A stretch of 52,118 nucleotides of DNA from Candidatus Latescibacterota bacterium (GTDB lineage: Bacteria > Latescibacterota > UBA2968 > UBA8231). The notes beneath the pieces were generated by a model. That model did not search any database, had not been told where the DNA came from, and was given only the letters and a program-made list of their open reading frames with translations. Shown piece by piece: positions 39,994 through 49,200 of this stretch. How positions within the stretch are numbered: position 1 is the first letter of the stretch; the number at the start of each line of letters is the position of its first letter. The DNA lies in NCBI GenBank assembly GCA_009691525.1, contig SICG01000005.1, positions 1-52,118 of the forward strand, written 5' to 3'. The position numbers were made by a program, and so were the translations under genes.

Positions 39994-41285
39994 GTCGATT
40001 TCCTCCATTTGGCAAGGTAAGCTCCTCCTCTCACTCCCCACCACACCACCGCTGCTTCCAACACAAAACCGCTCAACAAGGCGCCGATCCCACGGGTGGC
40101 ACCCGGCACGCTCTGGGGCAGGACCATCATCATGACCCAGATGATGCCGATACGAGCCGGGGCGCTGGGCGCCAGGGCCCGAGTGCGATGTTCGATCAGG
40201 GCTACCCCGTGAAAATAAGCGCGCAGGGCCACGGCCAGGGGAAAGAAGGAGAAGAGAAATAGCGGCCACTGGCAGTGCCCCGCCAGCACCGGGTCCAATC
40301 CCAGCATATGCCCCAGGATGAAGCCGCGCAAGGGGGACCAGAAGGCCAGGGCCATGATCGAAAAGGAAAGCAGCCCGCAGCCGGCGGCGAAGCGACGGAT
40401 ATGATAGAGACTCCCAGGCTCGCCCTGAAAAGCCGGCGCCAGGCTGCGCACCTCGTTGACCCAGCCATAGGGCAGATGCGCCAGGGAATAGACCACCGCC
40501 AGGACCGCCAGGGATTCCTGCCCTTCTGGCCCGCGCGCCACAAAGAAGTTGATCAGAGGACGGCTCAGACCCTGGATGGCCATGACCAGGGCCAGGGGCC
40601 AAAAGAAACGGAACAGATAGTCCAGGGCAGGCGCTTCGCCCTCCGGCGCCAATCCGGGCGCAACCCACCGCCGATACCCCCAGAAGAGCACCCCCATGTA
40701 CACGGCAATGCCGGTGTAGGCCACCAGCAGGGGCAGGCTCATCGGCTCTTCTCGCACCAGGTCTGTGGGCAGCAGGGCAAATACCGCGGCGATGCTCGCC
40801 CCGATACTGCCCAGGGTGGCGTAGCTGATCACCTCGGTGCGCCGGGCCCGCATCAGCAGTCCGGCCAGGCTGCGGTTGATTCCTTCGCAGAGGGGGATAG
40901 GCACCAGCCAGAAGAGCGCCCACCGCACCGACTGCCCCACCTCGGCGTCCAGGCCGTGCCCCTGGTAGATCACCCAGTCCCCCAGCGGCGTAAATGCCAG
41001 GGAGGCCAGCACCAGCGCCAGGCACAGCCCGCCCAAAAGGGCAAAGCGCTGGATCTGCCGCCGCGCCGGATGGTTGGCGGCCAGCACCAGGCTGAGTTGG
41101 TTGATCTGGGAGAGGGGACTGGCTAAAAAATCAGCCAGGCCCCAGGCCACCCCGTAGGCGGCCAGCACCTGGGTGGCCTGGGGCAGGCGGGCCATGCCGC
41201 CGGTGAGGAACTGGCTGCTGAAACCCTGGGCGATCAGGGTCAGGGCCAGGGGGATCAGGAACCGGGCAAACTGGAGATGGATCAT
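39990..41285 (-). CDS. MATE/MOP-superfamily-like multipass membrane protein
   Basis: A 431-residue protein with about twelve hydrophobic helices, e.g. FLIPLALTLIAQGFSSQFLT, FALLGGLCLALVLASLAFTP, LFWLVPIPLCEGINRSLAGL, WPLALVMAIQGLSRPLINFF. The pseudo-twofold layout and the helix-1 pattern LTLIAQ resemble MOP-superfamily exporters, more like the ANKH/progressive-ankylosis-type branch than classical MATE multidrug pumps. It may import or export the operon's organic substrate. It begins 9 bases after the DapA-like stop and overlaps the dehydrogenase gene. Confidence 0.7.
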   Translation of the reverse strand: MIHLQFARFLIPLALTLIAQGFSSQFLTGGMARLPQATQVLAAYGVAWGLADFLASPLSQINQLSLVLAANHPARRQIQRFALLGGLCLALVLASLAFTPLGDWVIYQGHGLDAEVGQSVRWALFWLVPIPLCEGINRSLAGLLMRARRTEVISYATLGSIGASIAAVFALLPTDLVREEPMSLPLLVAYTGIAVYMGVLFWGYRRWVAPGLAPEGEAPALDYLFRFFWPLALVMAIQGLSRPLINFFVARGPEGQESLAVLAVVYSLAHLPYGWVNEVRSLAPAFQGEPGSLYHIRRFAAGCGLLSFSIMALAFWSPLRGFILGHMLGLDPVLAGHCQWPLFLFSFFPLAVALRAYFHGVALIEHRTRALAPSAPARIGIIWVMMMVLPQSVPGATRGIGALLSGFVLEAAVVWWGVRGGAYLAKWRKST

Positions 41286-41294
41286 CTCCGCCCG

Positions 41295-42203
41295 TTATTC
41301 GGGCCCGAAGGGAAAAACCTCGATGTCGTCGCTGAGCGCCTCGAGTAACTTACTGATCTCGCGTTTGTCCCCCGCGTCCAGGGTCTGCACCCCGGAGGGA
41401 GCGCGTTCAACCAGGGAGCTGAACACCCCGCGCCGCTTGAGCAGGTAACGCATGAAAGGATGGGTCTCCAAAAGCAGCAGGGGCAGGAGCCGGCGGTGCA
41501 GGGCGCGGGCCTCCTCTTCCTTGCCGGCCCACCACAACTCGGTGAAGCGGGCCAGTACATCCCCCAGCTCGCAGGCCGGCATACAGCCGTCGGCCCCGCG
41601 CCGCATCTCGTCGGGCAAAAACCTGCCGGCCGCCCCGCCGAAGATGGCCTTGAGTTTGCCGCCCAGAATACCCTTGACCTCGGCGATGTGTTTGGGGCCG
41701 GGTTGCCTTTCTTCTTTGATGTACTCGATGCTGGGCACCTCTTCGACCAATTTAGCCAACTCTTCGCCCTTGAGCGGGGCGTACCCATCGGCGTTTTGCA
41801 CCATGATCGGTCCCGTGTACACCTCGGCCATGCGTTTGTACATTTCGATGGCCACCGCCTGGTTGGTGCGGGCCGGCGCCATGGCGATCACCGAGTCGGC
41901 CCCGGCCTTCTCGGCGGCGCGGGCAAAGTGGACCACCTGCGGCAGCGAGATCCCGGAGCAGCCGAAGACCACCGGCAGCCGGCCGTTCACCTCGGCCAAT
42001 ACCTCGTCGAGATTGCGGATGCGCTCTTCCTCCCCGAGGAAGTAGAATTCCCCCACCATCACCGGCCAGACAATGCCGTGCTGACCGCTGCGGCAGCAAA
42101 AATCAGCGACTGCCCGCAGGTCTTTGCTGTGGATCTCCAGCTCCTCGGTGTAGGGCGTGGGCAGCAAGCCAAAAAGGCCTTTCATGTGTTCGAAACGAGC
42201 CAT
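41295..42203 (-). CDS. DapA/N-acetylneuraminate lyase-family aldolase
   Basis: A 302-residue class I aldolase of the DHDPS family. GLLPTPYTEELEIHSKDLRA, GIVWPVMVGEFYFLGEEER and LPVVFGCSGISLPQVVHFAR match the barrel's conserved parts. The Schiff-base Lys is in IEYIKEERQP. The usual YN motif is replaced by VQNADGYAP, so the substrate is unlikely to be that of DapA itself. Related enzymes split or dehydrate 2-oxo sugar acids. AAGGAGAG lies before ATG 42203. It stands between the UroD-like and MATE-like genes in a four-gene catabolic-looking operon. Confidence 0.9.
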   Translation of the reverse strand: MARFEHMKGLFGLLPTPYTEELEIHSKDLRAVADFCCRSGQHGIVWPVMVGEFYFLGEEERIRNLDEVLAEVNGRLPVVFGCSGISLPQVVHFARAAEKAGADSVIAMAPARTNQAVAIEMYKRMAEVYTGPIMVQNADGYAPLKGEELAKLVEEVPSIEYIKEERQPGPKHIAEVKGILGGKLKAIFGGAAGRFLPDEMRRGADGCMPACELGDVLARFTELWWAGKEEEARALHRRLLPLLLLETHPFMRYLLKRRGVFSSLVERAPSGVQTLDAGDKREISKLLEALSDDIEVFPFGPE

Positions 42204-42217
42204 GGTCTCTCCTTCGC

Positions 42218-43156
42218 TTAGGCGGCTTGGGGGATGTATTTCTGGCGGATGGCCGCCGGGTCCTCGACCATGCCGAGGATGGCGGAGCCCCCAGGGGGCA
42301 GCTGGTCCAGGGCCAGTTGGAGGGTGCACTCGTCCCAGTACCCGTACATCATCAGGGACTTGCGCCGGCGGATGATTTGGAAGTCGGCTAACAACTCGGC
42401 CAATTGCGGGCCGATGGGCCGATTGAGGCCCTCCGGAAGGTAGGCCTGATCGATGACACACTGCAAGCCCAGGTTGGAGATCTCCAGCCAGCCGGCAAAG
42501 TGCTGCCTGGCCGAGGCGTGGGTGTGCACAAAGGGCGTGTCCAGCGCCGCACACAGGCGCTGGTCGAAGGGCAAGAAAATATCCTCATAACAGGAGGGAG
42601 AGAAATAGGTGGCCGCATCCACGGTGAAGGTGACCGTGCGCCCTGGGGTCCAGATCCCGTAGGAGTTGAACTGCCCTCCCTGGTGCCGGGGCAGCAGGGA
42701 GGCATGGGCCAGGGCGCTGTCGATGGTCACGTCGGTGATGTGCGCCAGCAGCTCTTTTAGTTTAGCTGGGTGATCGAGCACCGCGTCGCAGAGCCGCTCG
42801 GCAGTGAGCATGGCCGCGGCCATGTCAGCGGCGCCGCGGAAGGCCATGCAACAGAAAGGATATTTCTCGGTACCCAGCGCCTCCACGGCCCGCGGGGTGT
42901 TTTCGAGCAGGCGCTGGTACCAGATGGTGTCCTGCACCCGGTAGTGGTCCAGCTGATTCCAGTCGGTGAAATAGGGCTCGGCCCAGTGGGTGCCGGCCCG
43001 CACCGCGATATGGCAGCCCACCAGCACCTCGCTGGAGATGCCGGTGCCCACCAGACGGAAAAGGTCGTCGTTGAGCAGGCCGTGCTCGTCATACATCTTC
43101 TCGATGCTGCCGCGGAAGGATTCCTGCACCCGCAGGTCGCTCAGGTCGCGGATCAT
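42218..43156 (-). CDS. Uroporphyrinogen-decarboxylase-like domain protein
   Basis: A 312-residue protein with a weak UroD/MtaA-like fold signature: a mid-chain RGAADMAAAML, HAITDVTIDSALAHA-like helix pattern (LAHITDVTIDSALAHASLLP), then PSCYEDIFLPFDQRLCAALD, THASARQHFAGWLEISNLGL and a C-terminal GGSAILGMVEDPAAI. It lacks the RPVWLMRQAGR and FNLGHGV motifs of HemE and is not a heme enzyme. Relatives occur as corrinoid methyltransferases or as sugar-catabolism genes of unknown function in uncultured bacteria. GGAGG lies 8 bases before ATG 43156. It heads the leftward operon to 39031. Confidence 0.6.
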   Translation of the reverse strand: MIRDLSDLRVQESFRGSIEKMYDEHGLLNDDLFRLVGTGISSEVLVGCHIAVRAGTHWAEPYFTDWNQLDHYRVQDTIWYQRLLENTPRAVEALGTEKYPFCCMAFRGAADMAAAMLTAERLCDAVLDHPAKLKELLAHITDVTIDSALAHASLLPRHQGGQFNSYGIWTPGRTVTFTVDAATYFSPSCYEDIFLPFDQRLCAALDTPFVHTHASARQHFAGWLEISNLGLQCVIDQAYLPEGLNRPIGPQLAELLADFQIIRRRKSLMMYGYWDECTLQLALDQLPPGGSAILGMVEDPAAIRQKYIPQAA

Positions 43157-43267
43157 CGGCAGTTCCTCCAGCTAAAGAGCCAGGTCCTGCCCTCTATAAT
43201 CGCAAAGCCTGCCGGCCAACGCCAACCCCCCTTGCGCCTCCCTGCCCTGCCCCCCATCTTGAGCCCC

Positions 43268-44725
43268 ATGCGCCTTGTCTGCCTCCTGGCCCTCTACCTG
43301 GCCCTGCCCTGCGCGGCGGCCCCGCCTCTCATCGAAGGCATCTCCATCCAGGGACCCACCCGCACCCAAGCCCAGACCATCCGCCGCGAACTACTCGTCG
43401 CTGTAGGTCAGCCCTTTGACAGCATCCTGGTCGCCGAGTCCGAGCGCAAGTTGCGCCAACTGCCTTTCCTGGGCCGGGTCCAGATCCACCCCCGACCCAG
43501 TGCCAAGGGGGTCGAGTTGGTCGTGGAGGTGGAAGACCTGTACTCGCGGGCCTTATCCCCGCTCCTGGCCGGCCAGTTGGACGAACTCAGCTACGGCTTG
43601 GTGACCCTGGACTACAACCTGGGCGGGCGCGGTCAACTGGCCCAGCTCAATCTCTACCACCGGGCGGTGGAGGGCAACCAGGCTTCCTTCTTTTACGAAG
43701 CCCCCCACCTCGCCGGCTCGCCGTACACCTTGAGCAGCGAGGCTGCCTGGGCCGAGGAGGGCCACGATCTCTCGGTGGTCCTCTCCCGCCCCTTTCTCTC
43801 GCTGGCAGATCCGGTGTCTTATGGGCTTTCCGCGTACCGTCAGGAGGAAGTCCAGCGGCTCTATACCGACCGCACCCTCAGCGCCCGGTACCGCGAACGG
43901 GCGGCGGGCGGCAGCCTGTGGCTGACCGCCTCCCTGGGGAACCGGACCAAGGTGCGGCCAGGGTTCCGCATCACCATCAGCGATCGGCGTTATTCGGCTT
44001 CGCAGAGGTTTGCCTATGCCCCAGAGAACCGCCAGCGCCTCATCCCCAGCTTGGGCCTCACGGTGTGGCGCCCCCGTTACGTGCAGGAGCATTTTCTCAA
44101 CCAGTTGGGCCGCACCGAGGATTTACAGCTAGGCAGCTGGGTTTCCCTGCGCGCCGGCCTGGCCCTGCGCACCCTGGGCAGCGACCGCAGTTTTATCCCG
44201 CTGACCGTCCAGCTCTCTCCGCGTCTGTGCCCCTGGCCGCGCAGCTATTTGTTTGCCACCCTGCTGGCCAGTGCCCAGCTGCAACCGGACCAGTACCGCG
44301 AGCTAAATCTGCTGGCCGAAATACTCAGCTATACCCGCCTGGGCGCCCGTCATTCCCTGGCCCTGCGCCTGCGCGCCGAATCCCTTTCCCGCCCCGAACT
44401 GCGCTCGCAGTTCCTCCTCGGTGCTGACAGCGGTCTGCGGGGCGTGCTCCCCCGCCGCTATGCCGGAGACCGGCGGCTGGTCTTCAATCTCGAAGCCCGA
44501 CCCACCTTCTGCCGCCGGTCCTCCTGGATTCTGGCCGGCGCCTTTTTCTCAGATGCCGGGATGGCCTGGAGCGGTGCCACCCCCGCCCCCCGCCTGGCAG
44601 CCGGAGCGGGCCTGCGTCTGGGCTTGCCCCGCTTGTACAATTCCCCCATCCTGCGGGCCGATCTGGCCCGGGGTCTGCCCAGCGGTGCCTGGCTCTTGTC
44701 TGTGGGGTTGGGGCAGTATTTCTGA
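43268..44725 (+). CDS. Omp85/BamA-like outer-membrane protein with one POTRA domain
   Basis: A 485-residue protein. Signal peptide RLVCLLALYLALPCAAAPP; one POTRA-like domain at about 20-95 (IEGISIQGPTRTQAQTIRRE, LRQLPFLGRVQIHPRP, VELVVEVEDLY); then a 16-strand-like barrel rich in alternating hydrophobics, ending in LLSVGLGQYF with a terminal Phe. RLGLPRLYNSPILRADLARG resembles the RGY/FGD region of BamA/TamA-type barrels. It is smaller than BamA and may assemble or secrete a particular client, perhaps the neighbouring secreted enzyme. ATG 43268 fits the signal peptide; the frame open back to 42770 is a shadow. The ribosome binding site is weak. Confidence 0.75.
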   Translation: MRLVCLLALYLALPCAAAPPLIEGISIQGPTRTQAQTIRRELLVAVGQPFDSILVAESERKLRQLPFLGRVQIHPRPSAKGVELVVEVEDLYSRALSPLLAGQLDELSYGLVTLDYNLGGRGQLAQLNLYHRAVEGNQASFFYEAPHLAGSPYTLSSEAAWAEEGHDLSVVLSRPFLSLADPVSYGLSAYRQEEVQRLYTDRTLSARYRERAAGGSLWLTASLGNRTKVRPGFRITISDRRYSASQRFAYAPENRQRLIPSLGLTVWRPRYVQEHFLNQLGRTEDLQLGSWVSLRAGLALRTLGSDRSFIPLTVQLSPRLCPWPRSYLFATLLASAQLQPDQYRELNLLAEILSYTRLGARHSLALRLRAESLSRPELRSQFLLGADSGLRGVLPRRYAGDRRLVFNLEARPTFCRRSSWILAGAFFSDAGMAWSGATPAPRLAAGAGLRLGLPRLYNSPILRADLARGLPSGAWLLSVGLGQYF

Positions 44726-44739
44726 GGCAAAAAGTCAGG

Positions 44740-45243
44740 ACCTGGCGCAAACTCCTCCAGGTCTTCTATTTTCTCCAGGACACCCCCGTGGAGCTGGGCC
44801 CCACCGAGCTGGTGCCAGGCACCCACCTGGGCCCCAGCCGCCGAGAGCCCCAGGACCAGGGGGTGCTGGCCGCCGGCCCGGCGGGCACCCAGGGCATCCA
44901 CCACCAGAGCATCCTGCACCGGCGGGGCCTATCCACAGCCACGGGCCTGCCCCACATGCTCAATTACAACTACTGGCACACCGTCCCACCCCAGCGGGAT
45001 TGGATCACTGAAGCGCACTTCGATTCACACACCGCCTACTACGGAGGGCACAACGCAGCCCGGTACGCGGCCCAAATGTTTTATTGGCTCTGTGGCAAGG
45101 CCGACCATTACCGGATCATCGGCGGCCAGGCCTGGCCCTGGTCGAGCCCCAACCAGATCGGCCGCTTGTATGGCTTTGGCCACCAAGAGGAGTACCTGCC
45201 CGACTGGCGCAAAAACAACCAGGACGGTTATGCCTATCCCTGA
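44740..45243 (+). pseudogene. Phytanoyl-CoA dioxygenase-like (PhyH), 5'-truncated
   Basis: The frame reads LLQVFYFLQDTPVELGPTEL, VPGTHLGP, then SILHRRGLSTATGLPHMLNY. These are the C-terminal half landmarks of PhyH-family Fe(II)/2-oxoglutarate dioxygenases, including the distal His ligand (HRRG). The N-terminal half with the HxD iron motif is absent: the recognisable sequence starts 15 bases after the Omp85 stop. A GTG at 44788 could start a 151-residue protein, but it could not bind iron properly. The most likely history is a deletion that joined the barrel gene to the tail of phyH. The stop is 9 bases before the heparinase-like gene. Confidence 0.7.
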
Positions 45244-45252
45244 GGAGATCCT

Positions 45253-47334
45253 ATGAGCGCTCAACCCACGGTACCCCCGCGCACTGAACTACGCCGGCGC
45301 GTCCCCACCGCCCATCCCCGAATCCTTTTCTTGGCCGAGGACCGACAGACGCTGCTGGACCGCCGGGAAGAAACACCGTACCGTGAATTCTTCGCCGCCC
45401 TGCAGGGGCAGGTGGATAAGGATCTAAAGGAACCCCTGCCCCCCATCGTCTTGTGCGAGGATCTGCTAGTCCCGGACGGGGATATCTGGGAGGTGCGCTA
45501 CCTGCTCGAAGGGGAGGCCGGCCTGCAGCGGGCCCGCGCCATGAGCCAGCCCTACGGGCTTATCTGCGCCCAATTGCAGCGGCAGGGCCTGGCCCACTGG
45601 CTCTTGGCCGACCCTCGCTATCTGGAGCGGGGCACCCAGTGCCTCGAAGCCCTGGCGGCCCTGCCCCTGCCCGCCACCGGATACGCCAACACCCACACCT
45701 TCAACGGCGCCACCGGGGCCATGGCTACGGGTCTCGACTACTTGTGGGAAGCGCTGGCTCTCGCGCGCCGCAAGCCCCTAGTCGATGCCCTGGTAGCCCG
45801 CGCCCGCGAATTTAACGCCCTCTCCGTGCAGCAGGCCTTCCGCGATCCCCTGGACAGCCACGCCATCACCTACGGCCCCCCTGGCATGCTCCAGGCAGCC
45901 TTGGCCCTGTACCACCACTGCCCCGAGGCAGAGGGCTGGCTGGAAGACGTGCTGCGGTATTTCACCGAGATATTTCCCGGGTACGGCGGCGACGACGGGG
46001 GCTGGGGCCAGGGCTTCGGGTACGGGGATGGGATTCATCAGGGTACCCTCCACACCTTGTACGTGGGGGCGGGGATCAATCTTTTTGCCACCCCCTGGGG
46101 CCGCAACTATGGCCGGTGGATGATGTACTTCCAGCCGCCCTACGGCTCGTGCCCCAACTTCGGCGACGCCGGGTACGGCCGTCCCAAGAGTCTGCAAAAG
46201 CAAGTCATGGGCGCGTACGCCCGCATCCACCAGAACCCCTATTACCAGTGGCACGCCGAGCAGATCGAACTTCCCCCCTCTCCACTGGGGGCCTACCAGC
46301 TCAGCCTGCACCTGAAATGGCCGCCCCCACCCCCTGCCCGCCCACCCCGGGACCTGCCCCAGGCCCTGCACATGCGCGATATCGGCTGGGCCGCGTTGCA
46401 CAGCGACCTGGCCGATGGCCACCACAACGGCATGGTGCAGTTCAAGAGCAGCCACTTCGGTTCCTTCAGCCATAGCCACGCGGATCAGAATTCCTTTGTA
46501 CTGGAGGCTTTCGGCCGGCCCCTGCTCATCGACAGCGGTTATTATCCCTGGTACGGCAGCCCCCACGACATGAGCTGGACCCGCCAGACCCGCGCCCACA
46601 ACGCCCTGCTGGTCAACCACAAGGGCCAGGGGGTGTGGAATCGGTCGGCCTGCGGTCGCATCCTCGCCTTCTCCAGCAGTCCTGACTTCGACTACGTGGC
46701 CGGCGATGCCACCCCAGCCTACCAGCACCCTTCGCTCACCACCGACACCACCTCCTACCATCTGCGCAAGGACATCCACGCCCCCATCGAGCTGTGCGCC
46801 TATTACGAAGGGGTGCAGCGCATGCGCCGCCATCTGGTCTTTGTCCGGCCCCATGCTCTGGTGATCCTCGACGAGGTTCAGACCCGCTTCCCGACCAGCA
46901 TCCAGTTCCTCCTGCACGCCCCGCATTCTTTTGCCATCGACACTGAGCGCCGGCAAGCCCAGGTGGTCAACGGGGAGGCCCTGGCCCGCGTCCATTTCCT
47001 CGGTGCCGATTTCATGGCCTTGTCGCAGACTGACCAATTCACCGTACCCCCCGAATTGGGCCTCGACCAATCCAGCCCCAGGCAATGGCACCTGTGCGCT
47101 GACTTTTCTGCCACCCGCCAACAGCGCCAGTTGCTCACCGTCATCCAGGTGTGCCGCACCGGCCAGGAGGACCAACTACCCGCCGTGAGCCTCCTCGATG
47201 AAGAGGGGGTTGTCGGGGTCCAGGTCGGCAGCGGCGCGGTGCGTTTCCAACTGGACCAGGAATTGGTCAAGCTCTCGTGCAGCACCACCCGGCCAGATGG
47301 CACGCCGGTCTGGTTCGAATACTCCCCTGCTTGA
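45253..47334 (+). CDS. Heparinase II/III-like polysaccharide lyase-type protein
   Basis: A 693-residue protein. An N-terminal (alpha/alpha) toroid part (to about 360; HPRILFLAEDR at the start is typical of the DUF4962/heparinase N-terminus; DSHAITYGPPGMLQAALALY, GGWGQGFGYGDGIHQGTLHT) is followed by the heparinase II/III-like beta-sheet domain (HFGSFSHSHADQNSFVLEAF, IDSGYYPWYGSPHDMSWTRQ, RAHNALLVNHKGQG). HSHADQNSF contains the catalytic-type His. No signal peptide is evident, so the enzyme may be cytoplasmic or exported otherwise. Its substrate would be a uronic-acid glycan, not further defined. GAGGAGATCCT precedes ATG 45253, 9 bases after the PhyH remnant. Confidence 0.85.
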   Translation: MSAQPTVPPRTELRRRVPTAHPRILFLAEDRQTLLDRREETPYREFFAALQGQVDKDLKEPLPPIVLCEDLLVPDGDIWEVRYLLEGEAGLQRARAMSQPYGLICAQLQRQGLAHWLLADPRYLERGTQCLEALAALPLPATGYANTHTFNGATGAMATGLDYLWEALALARRKPLVDALVARAREFNALSVQQAFRDPLDSHAITYGPPGMLQAALALYHHCPEAEGWLEDVLRYFTEIFPGYGGDDGGWGQGFGYGDGIHQGTLHTLYVGAGINLFATPWGRNYGRWMMYFQPPYGSCPNFGDAGYGRPKSLQKQVMGAYARIHQNPYYQWHAEQIELPPSPLGAYQLSLHLKWPPPPPARPPRDLPQALHMRDIGWAALHSDLADGHHNGMVQFKSSHFGSFSHSHADQNSFVLEAFGRPLLIDSGYYPWYGSPHDMSWTRQTRAHNALLVNHKGQGVWNRSACGRILAFSSSPDFDYVAGDATPAYQHPSLTTDTTSYHLRKDIHAPIELCAYYEGVQRMRRHLVFVRPHALVILDEVQTRFPTSIQFLLHAPHSFAIDTERRQAQVVNGEALARVHFLGADFMALSQTDQFTVPPELGLDQSSPRQWHLCADFSATRQQRQLLTVIQVCRTGQEDQLPAVSLLDEEGVVGVQVGSGAVRFQLDQELVKLSCSTTRPDGTPVWFEYSPA

Positions 47335-47625
47335 TGGGCGGGCAGGGATTCGCTCTGTCGTGGCCGGTCCCGGAGGCAGCCTTTGCATGTGCCCAATGAG
47401 GCCACGCCACTTATTCCAACGCCCTGAGCTGCCGATATATGGATTGGGACAAGGGTTCGGGTGCCCAATCGCCGATGGTAAAAAACCGGCTATTTGGTTA
47501 TACATTAAGAAATAGGGACTAGGATTCCCACGCTGCTTTTAGGCCCGAGCAACCTGGCGCGCCTCTCACACGTACCTTATGAACTTTTTCGGCAGATAAA
47601 AAAAACGGACGACGAGCAGGGCCGG
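47335..47625 (+). other. Intergenic region, partly an open 5' extension of the next gene
   Basis: About 290 bases. TTATACAT near 47498-47505 is a weak -10 candidate. The frame of the next gene is open back to a TAA at about 47509 and reads LLLGPSNLARLSHVPYELF, which looks like protein, yet it has no ATG, GTG or TTG. The complementary pair CGTGGCC/GGCCACG near 47360-47405 has no T-run. No separate gene is supported. Confidence 0.4.
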
Positions 47626-49125
47626 ATGATCGAAGCCACCATCGACCTTGATCTCCGCCATTTCAACATTTTCCTAGTCGACGCCAAGGGCGAAGAGGAG
47701 GACCTGGGAAGGGCGCAGCTCCTCAGGTCCGACGGCAAGATCTATTACGAAGGGGGATCGCTCTTCCTGACCACCCCTGACAAACTCAAGTCGCAGGCCG
47801 TCGACCCAGACAAGACCAAGGCGCCGGCCACTGGCACTGGCACTGCGCCCCCAGCCGAGGGCGAAGACGCCCCCAAGCCTATTTTCTACAACAACCGTTC
47901 CGCGATTCTGAGGTTCCTCAAGAGCAGCATGCCCTATGAGATTCCTTGCACCCTCGTCCAGCGGGTGCGCCTCAAACAGGAACAGATCGACCTGCTCGAC
48001 TTTGCCGGCATCAAGTCTGCCTTCAGGATCGTGCCCACCGGCATGCCGCGGAATCAAAACAAACGGGAGTCCCTCCAGTTCAACTACATCGCCGAGGACA
48101 AGAAGGCCGTGTTGCACCAAATCACCATGGATCTCTTCGTCCAGAAGACTAGCCTCCTCCTGCCTCCCGACATCCTACTGCAGGACAAGATCACCGATGT
48201 CGTCCTCACCCCCTACTCATCGGCGGAGGATACATCCTTCGACATCGACCAAACCCTGCGCGAGTTCTACACCTCGATGCAGGCCTTGCCCCCCAAGGAC
48301 CGCTTGGTCAACCTCACCAAGATCGAGCGCACCACCGACCGAGGCATGTCCGCTGACCATCAGTTCAACCACGGTCCCGTCAGCGTGCTGAGCGTAGAAA
48401 ACGAGGAATTGCTCAACCGGGTGCGTGGCATCTACCTCAAGAAATCGGCAAAATCGGACCGCGACCGGACCAACAGGTACAACCTGGTCGGCAATGACAC
48501 ACTCGTCCTCAGCTACCTGATCGATGGCACGATGAGGAGTTTTGTTTGTAAGGTCGTTGCCGGGCAACGGCAGCGCTTGGGCAACGATCTGGTCAAACCC
48601 GCCAGCATCATCACCCAGGACCCTGGCTTCAGGTTACACGTGATGAATTTCCGGGGCAACGGGCTCATGGTCGCCTCTGACTTGGAGTTCATCCGCTATG
48701 TGACCGGCGAGAATCTGGAGGAATTCGACTTTCATCGCCTGAGCAGCTATCAGGAAAATCTCCTCAGGGATCTCAGGTCCGTGGTGTTATACTGCGCCAT
48801 CTACCCCGAGGTGAAACGGGATACCTACGAGATTCATTTCCGCAAGAGCGAAGCCCAAATGATCGACCGCTTTATCCCCGAGCTGCCCTACAAAGTCCAG
48901 ATGCTCGGCCGAATCGTCAGGACCGAACGCATCACGGGCCAGTTGTGCCACAGTATCCAGTTCGATTACGACACCGAGATGTTCCAGCTGGCCAAAGACG
49001 ATATCGTTATGTGGCGAACGGTGCCCAAGGGAAGAGGCAACAAGCATTTCGGGGAGATGATGTTCAAGTTGAGCGGTTTTGAGGCCTACCTGCGGAAAAA
49101 ACAGGAGGAACGACTGGGGGACTGA
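47626..49125 (+). CDS. Hypothetical protein, possible PilZ-like C-terminal domain
   Basis: A 499-residue soluble protein that I do not recognise. The stretch LGRIVRTERITGQLCHSIQF near residue 430 resembles the conserved beta-strands of PilZ domains, but the RxxxR and D/NxSxxG c-di-GMP motifs are not evident. An Ala/Thr/Pro/Gly linker (about residues 58-80) separates a short N-terminal beta part from a large middle part (FVQKTSLLLPPDILLQDKIT, TLREFYTSMQALPPKDRLVN). The true start may lie upstream, since the frame is open and protein-like for 35 more codons. A strong terminator follows the stop. It stands alone between the heparinase gene and the remnant region. Confidence 0.7.
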   Translation: MIEATIDLDLRHFNIFLVDAKGEEEDLGRAQLLRSDGKIYYEGGSLFLTTPDKLKSQAVDPDKTKAPATGTGTAPPAEGEDAPKPIFYNNRSAILRFLKSSMPYEIPCTLVQRVRLKQEQIDLLDFAGIKSAFRIVPTGMPRNQNKRESLQFNYIAEDKKAVLHQITMDLFVQKTSLLLPPDILLQDKITDVVLTPYSSAEDTSFDIDQTLREFYTSMQALPPKDRLVNLTKIERTTDRGMSADHQFNHGPVSVLSVENEELLNRVRGIYLKKSAKSDRDRTNRYNLVGNDTLVLSYLIDGTMRSFVCKVVAGQRQRLGNDLVKPASIITQDPGFRLHVMNFRGNGLMVASDLEFIRYVTGENLEEFDFHRLSSYQENLLRDLRSVVLYCAIYPEVKRDTYEIHFRKSEAQMIDRFIPELPYKVQMLGRIVRTERITGQLCHSIQFDYDTEMFQLAKDDIVMWRTVPKGRGNKHFGEMMFKLSGFEAYLRKKQEERLGD

Positions 49126-49157
49126 CCTTCGTTTTTGGCCTGGGATTGGCGGCCAAC

Positions 49158-49200
49158 AAAAAGCGCAACACCCTCGGTCAGTGAGGGGTTGCGCTTTTTT
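49158..49200 (+). terminator. Strong intrinsic terminator, probably bidirectional
   Basis: AAGCGCAAC(a)CCCTC / GAGGG(g)TTGCGCTT with a 7-base loop, flanked by A5 on the left and T6 on the right. It lies 32 bases past the stop at 49125 and can act on either strand. Confidence 0.88.

Noticed and set aside
39994..41025. N-terminal extension of the dehydrogenase frame
   Set aside because: Out-of-frame reading of the MATE-like gene; a good ribosome binding site supports ATG 39993.
42218..43156. Second hemE
   Set aside because: It lacks the RPVWLMRQAGR and GHGV motifs; only a distant fold-level likeness remains.
45778..47175. 465-residue open frame opposite the heparinase-like gene
   Set aside because: Shadow of the real gene; low-complexity composition typical of antisense frames.
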